Source: an uncultured Roseburia sp. (GTDB taxonomy: Bacteria > Bacillota > Clostridia > Lachnospirales > Lachnospiraceae). Taken from it: a stretch of DNA of 10,311 bases. Below are positions 1 to 6,800 of this stretch, in pieces. The DNA lies in NCBI GenBank assembly GCA_910584215.1, contig CAJTYI010000099.1, forward strand, positions 1 to 10,311, written 5' to 3'. Numbering within the stretch: position 1 is the stretch's first letter; the number at the start of each line of letters is the position of its first letter. The notes below the pieces were generated by a model. It had not been told where the DNA came from and made no database searches. It saw only the letters and a program-made list of their open reading frames with translations. A program made the position numbers and the translations under genes.

Positions 1-2
1 CC

Positions 3-110
3 TTGCTACAAGCGGTTTTGCGGGAACGTATCCGGCGCGGCAAGGGATTTATACCTTATCCCCCGAAACCGCGCTTCTACTGCGTAACAAATCCACAGCA
101 AAAGGAGTGA
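3..110 (+). CDS. C-terminal end of an unidentified protein (5' end outside window)
   Basis: An open frame enters from the left edge and ends at TGA 108-110. It encodes about 35 residues that are strongly basic and aromatic (RERIRRGKGF, then YPPKPRFYCV, ending NPQQKE). I do not recognise the family. In favour of a real gene tail: the composition is protein-like, and a good Shine-Dalgarno string (AAAGGAGTGA, 101-110) overlaps its stop, as in translationally coupled operons. Right after this string the sequence turns into the interior of an ABC ATPase gene, so the gene that once followed has been replaced. The other two forward frames across this stretch contain neither ABC ATPase motifs nor anything I recognise. 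Confidence 0.35.
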   Translation: MLQAVLRERIRRGKGFIPYPPKPRFYCVTNPQQKE

Positions 111-111
111 T

Positions 112-477
112 TTACTATTTTCCACTCACATTCTTTCTGATGTAGAGCGTATTTGCGACCATGCCGCTTTTTTGAACGAGGGAAAAATTGCTGTCACTGG
201 AACACTTGCAGAGATTAAGGCTTTGCATGGACACGACAGATTGCTTTTAGAATTTACGGCAGATAAAGATTTACAGCTTTTCAAGAAACAAAAATCCATA
301 GAGCCATTGTTACTTCATTCTGAAGAAAATAACAGGGAACTTATTTTACATAGCCGCGATATGGTAAGTGTGCAAAAATCCCTGTTTCGTGTACTTGCGG
401 AAACAGGGATTTGCCCCGTAAGAATAGAGCTTATGGAGCCTTCTCTTGAAAGTCTGTTTTTGGAGGTAGTGAAATGA
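112..477 (+). pseudogene. ABC transporter ATP-binding protein, 5'-truncated remnant
   Basis: From codon 112 the frame reads LLFSTHILSDVERICDHAAF and then LNEGKIAVTG, which is the H-loop (switch histidine in STH) and the following segment of an ABC-2 exporter ATPase of the bacitracin/antibiotic-efflux type. The C-terminal accessory region continues to TGA at 475-477. The upstream two thirds (Walker A, Q-loop, LSGGQ signature, Walker B with DEP) are absent in all three frames, and the same frame has a TAA at 85-87, so no functional ATPase can be made from this copy. The first available start is a TTG at 172, which would give a 101-residue fragment without any nucleotide-binding motif. The end overlaps the permease start by ATGA (474-477), showing the original operon order. 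It could still be translated and act only to couple the permease. Recent truncation is likely because the remaining frame is undamaged. Confidence 0.8.
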
Positions 478-1232
478 GTGGATATATTGCATTTGTGAAA
501 AAAGAATTTACGGAAAATATGAAGAATTATCGTTTTCTTATCCTGTTCGCAGTCTTTTTGATTTTTGGTATTATGAGTGCGTTTCTTGCAAAATTTACAC
601 CGGGGATTTTATCCGCTTTAGCCGCAGATATGGAAATGACTTCTGAACCAGTTGCTTTGGACGCATGGAAACAATTTTACAAGAATATTTCCGGCGTTGG
701 TTTCAGCGCATTTATCATTTTGTTTGGAAGCTGTATGTCAAATGAATATTCCAAAGGAACCTTAATTTTAATGGTTACAAAGGGGCTATCCCGTAAAGCT
801 GTTATTCTTGCAAAATATACGGTAGCTGCCGTACTAATGACAATCAGTTATTGGATTGGATATGCTTCGACATACGGCTATACAGTCTTTTTGTGGAATG
901 ATACCAACCTTTCAAACGTCGCTTTAGCCGCAGTTTCGCTTTGGATAGTTGGCTTTCTATATCTGAGTATTCTGATGATAGGGTGTGTGATATTCAAGCA
1001 GACTTTCACAAGCATACTCTTTACGGGCGGCATTGTTGCCCTTATATCTTTGCTTGGAATGATTGAGCCGATTGCTAAATTCAATCCATTTATATTAACC
1101 TCAAAAAACGTGGATTTGATTTCCGGCGAAGTCATTCCGACAGAATTTATGATACCCGCTTTCATTTCCGTCATTTTATCCCTTTTGGGATTACTGATTG
1201 CATTTCGACTTTTCAATAAAAAGCAGCTTTGA
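474..1232 (+). CDS. ABC-2 type transporter permease subunit
   Basis: This is a 252-residue integral membrane protein with about six hydrophobic segments near residues 21-40, 75-92, 110-132, 148-172, 180-202 and 226-247. The long extracytoplasmic loop between the first two segments and the cytoplasmic phrase NEYSKGTLILMVTKGLSR before the third are typical of ABC-2 permeases (NatB/BcrB-like), whose members export antibiotics, peptides or ions together with a separate ATPase. The ATG overlaps the stop of the truncated ATPase gene (ATGA), so the two were translationally coupled. The reading frame is intact, but its matching ATPase is broken here, so transport would need an ATPase encoded elsewhere. 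The substrate cannot be deduced. A repressor gene follows after 14 nt. No promoter is visible within the remaining upstream sequence. Confidence 0.87.
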   Translation: MSGYIAFVKKEFTENMKNYRFLILFAVFLIFGIMSAFLAKFTPGILSALAADMEMTSEPVALDAWKQFYKNISGVGFSAFIILFGSCMSNEYSKGTLILMVTKGLSRKAVILAKYTVAAVLMTISYWIGYASTYGYTVFLWNDTNLSNVALAAVSLWIVGFLYLSILMIGCVIFKQTFTSILFTGGIVALISLLGMIEPIAKFNPFILTSKNVDLISGEVIPTEFMIPAFISVILSLLGLLIAFRLFNKKQL

Positions 1233-1246
1233 ACAGTGGAGATAAA

Positions 1247-1525
1247 ATGATTAGGACTTGCGATTGCTTGGATAAACAATTTCATGCCCTTGCTAATGAT
1301 ACAAGGTTAAAAATCATAGAACTTTTAAGAGATTATCCGCTTAATGCAGGAGAGATTGCAAACTATTTTACTATTTCTCATGCTTCTATATCGTATCATC
1401 TGCAAAGGTTAGAACAGAGTAATCTTGTTACGGTTGAAAGGTTAGGGCGATATAAAAAATACAGGTTGAACAAGGGAGCCTTTGAGGGAATTTCCCTTTG
1501 GTTAAGCAATTTAATTTCGACATAA
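1247..1525 (+). CDS. ArsR-family winged-helix transcriptional repressor
   Basis: This 92-residue protein has the ArsR/SmtB layout: FHALANDTRLKIIELL (helix 1 and linker), NAGEIANYF and ISHASISYHLQRLEQSNLV (helix-turn-helix recognition helix), then a wing VERLGRYKKYRLN and a C-terminal dimerisation helix. The SISYHLQRL recognition helix is typical of SdpR-like autorepressors. The metal-binding ELCVC motif of the classic alpha-3 sensors is missing; two cysteines occur only at the N-terminus (TCDC), so a metal-sensing role is not supported. I chose the ATG at 1247, preceded by GTGGAG, over a TTG at 1229 that overlaps the permease. Being the last gene of the ABC cassette, it most likely represses that operon. 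Hairpins follow downstream. Confidence 0.88.
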   Translation: MIRTCDCLDKQFHALANDTRLKIIELLRDYPLNAGEIANYFTISHASISYHLQRLEQSNLVTVERLGRYKKYRLNKGAFEGISLWLSNLIST

Positions 1526-1534
1526 ATCTGCCGC

Positions 1535-1562
1535 ACGACGGCAAAAGAAAAAAAGCCGTCGT
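1535..1562 (+). terminator. Hairpin after the ArsR gene, possible weak terminator
   Basis: ACGACGGC (1535-1542) pairs perfectly with GCCGTCGT (1555-1562) around a 12-nt A-rich loop, with partial outward extension (CTGC 1528-1531 with GCAG 1565-1568). No T-run follows on the + strand, so termination here would be weak. The hairpin may instead stabilise the mRNA end or belong to the leader that follows. Confidence 0.5.
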
Positions 1563-1597
1563 TCAGCAGATGTCTATTTGTGCGCCTATTTTGGCGT

Positions 1598-1637
1598 GGC
1601 GGCTTTTTGAAAAATCAAAGCCGCCGTTTCTTTTTTA
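1598..1637 (+). terminator. Rho-independent terminator (segments 1:2 of a four-segment leader)
   Basis: GGCGGCTTT (1598-1606) pairs with AAAGCCGCC (1617-1625), giving a nine-pair stem with a 10-nt loop. A T-rich tail, GTTTCTTTTTTA, follows at 1626-1637. This can end the ABC/ArsR transcript, or act as an attenuator for the short ORF at 1699, because its 3' arm can also pair with the segment at 1674-1681. Confidence 0.72.
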
Positions 1638-1674
1638 TCTTCTCAAGAAATGACGCGGTATCACTGGTAAAAGC

Positions 1675-1698
1675 GGCGGCTAAAAGGAGGTAGCCGCC
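1675..1698 (+). promoter_or_regulatory. Ribosome-binding-site hairpin before ATG 1699
   Basis: GGCGGCTA (1675-1682) is perfectly complementary to TAGCCGCC (1691-1698). The 8-nt loop AAAGGAGG (1683-1690) is the Shine-Dalgarno sequence itself, and the stem ends immediately before the ATG at 1699. The left arm can alternatively pair with AGCCGCCG at 1619-1626, the terminator's 3' arm. Presenting or hiding the ribosome binding site by this switch is inferred; the complementarity is seen directly. Confidence 0.65.
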
Positions 1699-1809
1699 AT
1701 GAAGCACATACCCTATCGACAAAATCCGACGGTCATTGACACGTCAAAAAAAGCCCGACCACCGCCGGTGAAAACTACGTCTATCAATATGAACTGTCTA
1801 ATCATCTGA
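1699..1809 (+). CDS. Short TnpW-like transposon ORF, probably truncated by frameshift
   Basis: ATG 1699 follows an excellent AGGAGG and opens a 36-codon frame ending at TGA 1807-1809. The N-terminus MKHIPYRQNPTVIDTSKKAR followed by PPPV resembles, from memory, the start of small TnpW-type proteins of Tn4451/Tn1549-like elements, which are usually about 60-70 residues. After PPPVKT the frame gives an unlike tail, while the next frame reads TYVYQY-like sequence that would fit such proteins better, so a one-base change near 1771-1780 may have broken the gene. The function of TnpW is unknown. The call rests on the very strong ribosome binding site and on similarity that I could not verify; it could also be a genuine tiny peptide gene. 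Confidence 0.42.
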   Translation: MKHIPYRQNPTVIDTSKKARPPPVKTTSINMNCLII

Positions 1810-1827
1810 ATACTGCTTTCAATACCC

Positions 1828-1865
1828 ATGCGCCTGTCCGGGCTTTTCGGACAGGCGTATTTTGC
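1828..1865 (+). terminator. Strong Rho-independent terminator
   Basis: ATGCGCCTGTCCG (1828-1840) pairs with CGGACAGGCGTAT (1848-1860), giving 13 pairs with one G-U and a 7-nt loop GGCTTTT, followed by TTTTG. It lies 18 nt after the stop of the short ORF. It marks the end of the left conjugative-element-like block. Confidence 0.75.
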
Positions 1866-1937
1866 TGCTCAAAAAAATTTTTGAAAAAAGTTCCCCTTCC
1901 GTATTTTCCCAGATGTAATGCAGGCTTGTGGAAAGTG

Positions 1938-1957
1938 GTACAACAGCCGTACAACAG
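1938..1957 (+). repeat. Two GTACAACAG direct repeats, 11 bp apart
   Basis: GTACAACAG occurs at 1938-1946 and again at 1949-1957, an 11-bp period that places both copies on the same face of the helix. Nearly the same 20-bp arrangement is found at 9742-9761 in the right-hand intergenic region (17 of 20 positions equal). Confidence 0.6.
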
Positions 1958-2458
1958 GCGGCAACATCACACCGGATTTGAGAAGAAATCCCCCATTTCC
2001 GCATATTCTTCCCCCGCATACATCGTGTTTCTTCGTGTGGAGTTTCAAAATGAAAGTCCGCAAATTTCGCCTTATAAGACAGGCAGAAAAGAAACACCCG
2101 CACAACCACTCAACTTCGGGAAATGGGAGATATTTCATCTCATAAGTATATTCATTATATCCATTCCAGGGCTTTTAGTCATGCCGCAATGCGCAGTAGG
2201 CTGCTGGCTTTTATCCGGTTCAGTTTCTTTTCTTCAGAACAGCAGTAAAATGGGAAATTAGCGCATAAAATTGCAATTACCTGATAAAAACCTGCTGAAA
2301 GTGGTTCTCTCTTATACGATAATATTTTTCGGAAAATACTGTCTTTCGATTTCCAAAATAAATTTTGTAAAGATTTATCCGATAAGAAAAATAAACAAAT
2401 TTCCTAAACATTCGCACACCCACATATCCTAAGGCCCAGTCAGCCCAGCGTGCGGGGC

Positions 2459-2539
2459 CGTGTGCGGTCCGTGAAAGGCACACGAAAATAAACGATAGGA
2501 TTTATAAACAGAAATGTTAAACAAGCGTGTGCGGTCCGT
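2459..2539 (+). repeat. Pair of 14-bp direct repeats CGTGTGCGGTCCGT
   Basis: Identical 14-mers occupy 2459-2472 and 2526-2539, 67 bp apart. The first copy also forms an inverted repeat with GCACACG at 2478-2484. They sit about 65-150 bp upstream of the integrase promoter, a usual place for arm-type integrase or excisionase binding sites; that role is an inference. Confidence 0.6.
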
Positions 2540-2603
2540 CAGGGGCCAAAATCGCGGCTCAAACTTATTCAAAAAATTTTACATCGCAAAAGCAAAAAAA
2601 CAC

Positions 2604-2632
2604 TCGACAAACCGCCGAAAATCGAATATAAT
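2604..2632 (+). promoter_or_regulatory. Sigma-70/SigA promoter of the integrase gene
   Basis: TCGACA (2604-2609, five of six to TTGACA) and TATAAT (2627-2632, perfect) are separated by exactly 17 bp. The start of transcription would be near 2639, leaving an untranslated leader of about 124 nt before the ATG at 2763. Confidence 0.75.
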
Positions 2633-2657
2633 ACGCTTGAAAAAATCATCTTGAATA

Positions 2658-2757
2658 GGCGCACAGGGCAAAATACCCTGAAACCTAGAAACCGAATTAC
2701 TGAGAAACCAAGCCATCTGAACCCTAGATAGAGCCTCTTTCCTGCGCCGGAAAGGGA
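2658..2757 (+). promoter_or_regulatory. Structured integrase leader with RBS hairpin and possible pseudoknot
   Basis: CTTTCC (2737-2742) pairs with GGAAAG (2749-2754) and so covers the Shine-Dalgarno GGAAAGGG. The hairpin loop TGCGCC (2743-2748) is perfectly complementary to GGCGCA at 2658-2663. Directly beside that segment is a CAGGG/CCCTG hairpin (2664-2680), and CTAG segments at 2685-2688 and 2724-2727 can also pair. Translational control of integrase by this fold is inferred. Confidence 0.5.
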
Positions 2758-2762
2758 CTATC

Positions 2763-3812
2763 ATGGCTCAAATCATTAAGACAAAGACTGGCTATAAAAT
2801 GCGGGTCTTCCTGGGCCGCAAGGAAGTGGGCCGGGACGAACATGGCAAGCCCATTTTGAAAGAAATCATCAAACAAATTTCCGCCCCCACCATGACCGAA
2901 CTGCGGCGCATGGAAGCCCAGCTTATCGCCGGCAACAAAGACCCCAAGGGTACCCGGAGTTTCCGCACGGCTTTCCGAGAGTACGTCCGTGACAAGGAAA
3001 GCGTTCTCAGTCCGGCCACGGTGGCTAACTACCAGCGGGTACAGACCTCCTTGGAGGGGCGCTGCCCCTGGTTTATGGACATGGACATCAATGAAATCAA
3101 TAAGCCCGCCCAGCAGCGCATGGTATCTGAACTCTCGACCCACTATGCGCTGAACACAGTCAAGACCTTCAATTCCACGGTCGCGTCAGTCCTCAAATAT
3201 AACGATGTACCCTCCCACCTGGTAAAGTTCAACGAGGGCGCGGACACCACCTCAGAGAGCGACCGCTATATCCCCAGTGAGGACGTTATCAGGGGGCTTA
3301 TCGAGGACTGCCGTGGCACAGACCTGGAGCCAGCCATTTTGCTGGCGGCTTTCGGCCCTATGCGCCGGGGGGAGATAGGCGGCCTGACCTGGGAGGACTT
3401 CGACTTTGCGCGCAACGTGGTGGACGTACACGCTGCCAAAGTGCGTAACCCCCAGCGGGAGTTCGTCACCAAGGCACCAAAGACCCGGGCCTCCAAGCGG
3501 GAACTGGAGTACCCTGGCTGGGTAATGGAGCGCATACGCGTCCACAAGGAGATACTGCCCATGACCATCGACGCGCTGACCAGCCGGTTCTCTGACTTCC
3601 TGGCAAAGCACGGCTACCCCCATTTCCGTTTCCATGACCTGCGTCATTTCGCCGCCAGCTACTACCTCAAGGAGGGCATACCCGAGGTATCTGTGCAGCG
3701 CCGGGGCGGCTGGGCCACCGACAATATGATGCGCACCGTGTACCGCCATGAGATAGCCCGCCAGCAGGCGGATTTGCAATTCCTGGCCAGCATTGACAAG
3801 TTCAAAGCATAA
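2763..3812 (+). CDS. Tyrosine recombinase / site-specific integrase
   Basis: This 349-residue protein is of the phage/integrative-element integrase type. It has an N-terminal arm-type DNA-binding region (about 1-60), a core-binding SAM-like helical domain (about 65-150) and a C-terminal catalytic domain (about 165-340). The catalytic residues are recognisable: Arg201 in FGPMRRGEIGGL, Lys240 in the APKTRASKREL hairpin, His291 and Arg294 in FHDLRHFAASYYL, Trp317 in place of the second histidine in RRGGWAT, and nucleophile Tyr327 in RTVYRH. All are present, so it is probably active. It cuts and rejoins DNA at attachment sites. The start is the ATG at 2763 with GGAAAGGG 6-8 nt upstream. Its codons are clearly richer in G and C than the left and right flanks, indicating separate origin. 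No excisionase gene is visible beside it. Confidence 0.94.
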   Translation: MAQIIKTKTGYKMRVFLGRKEVGRDEHGKPILKEIIKQISAPTMTELRRMEAQLIAGNKDPKGTRSFRTAFREYVRDKESVLSPATVANYQRVQTSLEGRCPWFMDMDINEINKPAQQRMVSELSTHYALNTVKTFNSTVASVLKYNDVPSHLVKFNEGADTTSESDRYIPSEDVIRGLIEDCRGTDLEPAILLAAFGPMRRGEIGGLTWEDFDFARNVVDVHAAKVRNPQREFVTKAPKTRASKRELEYPGWVMERIRVHKEILPMTIDALTSRFSDFLAKHGYPHFRFHDLRHFAASYYLKEGIPEVSVQRRGGWATDNMMRTVYRHEIARQQADLQFLASIDKFKA

Positions 3813-3813
3813 T

Positions 3814-3850
3814 AAAAACCGGGTAGGGCTTACGCCTTACCCGGTTTTTT
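3814..3850. terminator. Bidirectional terminator between convergent genes
   Basis: AAAAACCGGGTAGGG (3814-3828) pairs with CCTTACCCGGTTTTT (3835-3849), 15 pairs with one G-U and a 6-nt loop. T-runs lie at both ends depending on strand (3845-3850 on +, 3818-3814 on -). It serves both the integrase and the surface-protein gene, whose stop codons lie 1-4 nt away. Confidence 0.88.
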
Positions 3851-3853
3851 GAT

Positions 3854-6800
3854 TTATTGGTCTGCTCGATTCCGATAGAGGAAGGTTACAATCTGCCCAC
3901 GGGTACAAGTGCTACCCGGCGAGAACTTGTTTTTGCCCGTGCCGCTGGTAATACCGTTAGCCACAGCCCAGGCCACGGCCTTTTCATAGAACGCGCCCGC
4001 AGGTACGTCGCTGAAGGCGCTGCCGGTGCTCTCCGGCTTATCTGCCGCGCGCCACATAAAGGTCACGGCCTCGCTGCGCTTGCAGGGATTCTTGGGGCTG
4101 AATTTCCCTTGCCCTGTGCCGCTGGTTATGTTGTTCTCCACGGCCCAGAGGATGGCCTTGTAGGCGTAATCGCTGGGCTTTACATCGCTAAAGGGGTTCG
4201 CCGTTGTAGCAGGCTCTGGCTCCCCAGCGTTGCGCCACAGGAAGGTGACGATCTGCTCCCGGGTGCAGGCTGCGTTGGGCGAAAACTTTCCGTTACCCGT
4301 GCCGCTGGTGATACCCTTCTCCACTGCCCAGGCCACCGGCTCGGTGTAATACTCCCCGGCGGGGACGTCGGTGAAACTGGGGGTATCCGGGGTGGGCGTG
4401 GGAGTGGGTGTTGGAGTAGCTGTTGGAGTAGTTGTTGGAGTAACCGTTGGAGGGGTATCCTCAGGTCGGGTCTGCATGGAACGAGAGGTCAGCTGGCCCG
4501 TGCGATTCAATGTGTAAAACGTCAAGGTGTCGTATTTCTCGCCTGTGCGGACGCACCAGGTAGCTTTCCCATCATGCAGAATGGGCTGACAGTCAGAGAG
4601 ATTTCCTTCTGCCTGCTGTACCTCACCCACACTGCCATTCGCGCTGTACCAGGCATAGTAAATCATGCCCGAGTTGCCGCGCCTGGTCCACATGACGTAT
4701 CCGCCGTCCAGACCAAAGGGGGCCAGAATGGGCGTGTGGCAATCTTTGGTGGTGGTTAGCTGAGCCTGTTTCACACTATAAGTGCTTTTATCTACAAAGG
4801 CCAGGTATACGTTGCGGCTGTCCCCATACAGCTTATCGCGATCCATGTTGAAAGCTGCCACATAGCCGCCGGAGGTTTCGGCAAAGCCCCCTACGCTGGC
4901 CCCAGTTGAATTTTCGCCAATCTCGCCGGGCAGCGTTTCCACCGTTACAGCTTTTTCAGATTTACCCAGCACACCCTGGTTAGGCTTGCTGCCGGTATAC
5001 TCATGCATTACAATGGACCGTGGATAGGCATCCCCGTGGTCCAGGGTAACAATACGCCCCTCCTGGTTTATCAACACAAATTGATTGAAAGAGTGACTCA
5101 CATACCCTGGCCCCTCCACTAAATATCGTGAAGTCCCCAGTTTCATAGAGTATTGATTCACAGTAAAGGTAAAGTTTGCCTGGTGATTCTTGCCGTCTGG
5201 AGATACATACATCTGGTGAGCGGTATGCACAATTAGGTAGTCGCCGCTTTCCGTGCAGCGCAAACTAGTGGACTTGAAAGGAATTTGCGTGTTCTTTCCA
5301 TACAGACTGCAGTGGTCAATCCGGTTCCACTGCTTGTCATAGCGGACTACCCGCACGACTTCGTTCCTGTCAGACTCCGCGAGGTTCTCTTGGCCAAAGA
5401 TGATGAAATTGAACCGGGAGCCAGAGAAGAATCCACCCCACACAGGCAGTTCCATGGGCAGCGTCAGCTGCCCCCGCAGGACGTTGTTGGAATCAAATTC
5501 TTCCACATACACCATTCCTTTGTCTCTCTCTTCGGCTTTAGGTTCTTTCCCCCATTCCACTTTGGTAAGTCCACCCTCGGCGTTTTCATATAGGGCGCGC
5601 CTCAAACATCTTCCCCGTATTCTGTAATTATGAGATAGTTCTCCCTGAGGACGCTCGCAGTCAATAAGATTGACCGGCCCCGCGCCCTCTGCCACAGGTT
5701 TCAACGCGGACAAGCCGCTGGTCCAGTGGGCGTACAAGGTAAAGTCCCCGCTTCGGCTTATCTCCGTATTGCTAAGGAATATCTCGCCCCCATCAGGCGC
5801 TGTGAACCACCCCAGGAAAGTACGGCCAGCCGGGTGCATGGGAACAGGCAGTTCTCCACAAGAGGTACCTTTCTTCACGGTAATATGGTTCTCGCCTGAC
5901 AGGACGCCTTCGCCGGGGTCAAGGGTCATTATAAATTGATAGCCCCCGGGTTCTCCCATATATGCAATATCTATGCTACTTAACGGTACACCGATTTTTG
6001 CAAAAATGTTACGCAGAGGGGCAAACTCTTCTATTGAGCCGGCAAACTCAATCGTTTTCATGTTTTTGAGACTGTAAAAGCCATTACTAATTTGGCTGGC
6101 CGGTATATTGGGCAGCCGAAGATATTCTAAAGCACTACATTTCGAAAAGCAACCCCTGGATATGGTTGTCAAACTATCTGGCAAATATAGATTTTTCAAG
6201 TTCCGGCAGCCTAAAAACGCATCATTTCCCAAAGCAGTTACACCTTCTGGCAGCGTCACACTTTGCAGATTGGCGCAGTCACGAAAGCATGCTTCGGGAA
6301 TGGCCGTAAGGTTGTTGGAAAACTCTACACTGGTTAAGCTGCTGCAGACGTTAAATGCCCACTCTCCAAGGCTGGTCACGCTTTCTGGCAATGTCACACT
6401 TTGCAGGCTGGAACACCCTGAGAAACATGCCTCGGGAATGTCCGTAAGACTGTTAGAAAGCCTTATGCTCGCCAGGCTACCACAACCGGAAAACGCCTGT
6501 TCCCCTACACTGGTCACGCTGTCCGGCAGAATGATGCCGGACAAACTTTTACAGTCGCCAAAGGCCCGGAACCCTATAGTGGTCAGGCTGTCAGGTAGCG
6601 TGACGTCAACTAAACTTTCACACCCCTCAAATGCACGAGCGCCAATGTCGGTCACCCCTTCCGGCAGGGCTATACCAGCCAGGTTGGGACATTGGCAAAA
6701 GGCTTTATTCTCTATGGTGGTAACGCCAGCAGAAAGGTTTACCGTGCGGAGGCCGGGCAGTTTGGAAAATCCCCCCACGCTGACTGCACCCTGTATTGTC

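Larger units (their letters stand above)
1866..2603. other. Long intergenic region without a convincing gene
   Basis: Open frames of 126 and 75 codons exist on the + strand, but they overlap each other in different frames, lack a ribosome binding site, and have proline/serine/cysteine-rich translations without domain character. The stretch contains the paired repeat GTACAACAG (1938-1957), an AT-rich tract (2300-2410), a short GC-rich block with two 14-bp direct repeats (2459-2539), and TTCAAAAAATTTT at 2568-2580. It may hold integrase binding sites or an element end. Confidence 0.5.

Noticed and set aside
1570..1653. 27-codon leader peptide as an annotated gene
   Set aside because: No Shine-Dalgarno precedes the ATG; it is kept only as part of the leader hypothesis.
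1881..2261. 126-codon and overlapping 75-codon open frames on the + strand
   Set aside because: No Shine-Dalgarno, overlapping in different frames, no domain-like composition; treated as intergenic.
2658..2681. Resemblance of GCACAGGGCAAA to the c-di-GMP-I (GEMM) riboswitch
   Set aside because: Only this short word fits; the second conserved part (GACGCAAAGCC) and the tetraloop receptor arrangement are absent.
3857..4759. 300-codon open frame on the + strand
   Set aside because: Antisense to the SLH domains and Thr/Pro linker; the translation is low-complexity (CWSSCWSSCWS) and begins inside the terminator region.
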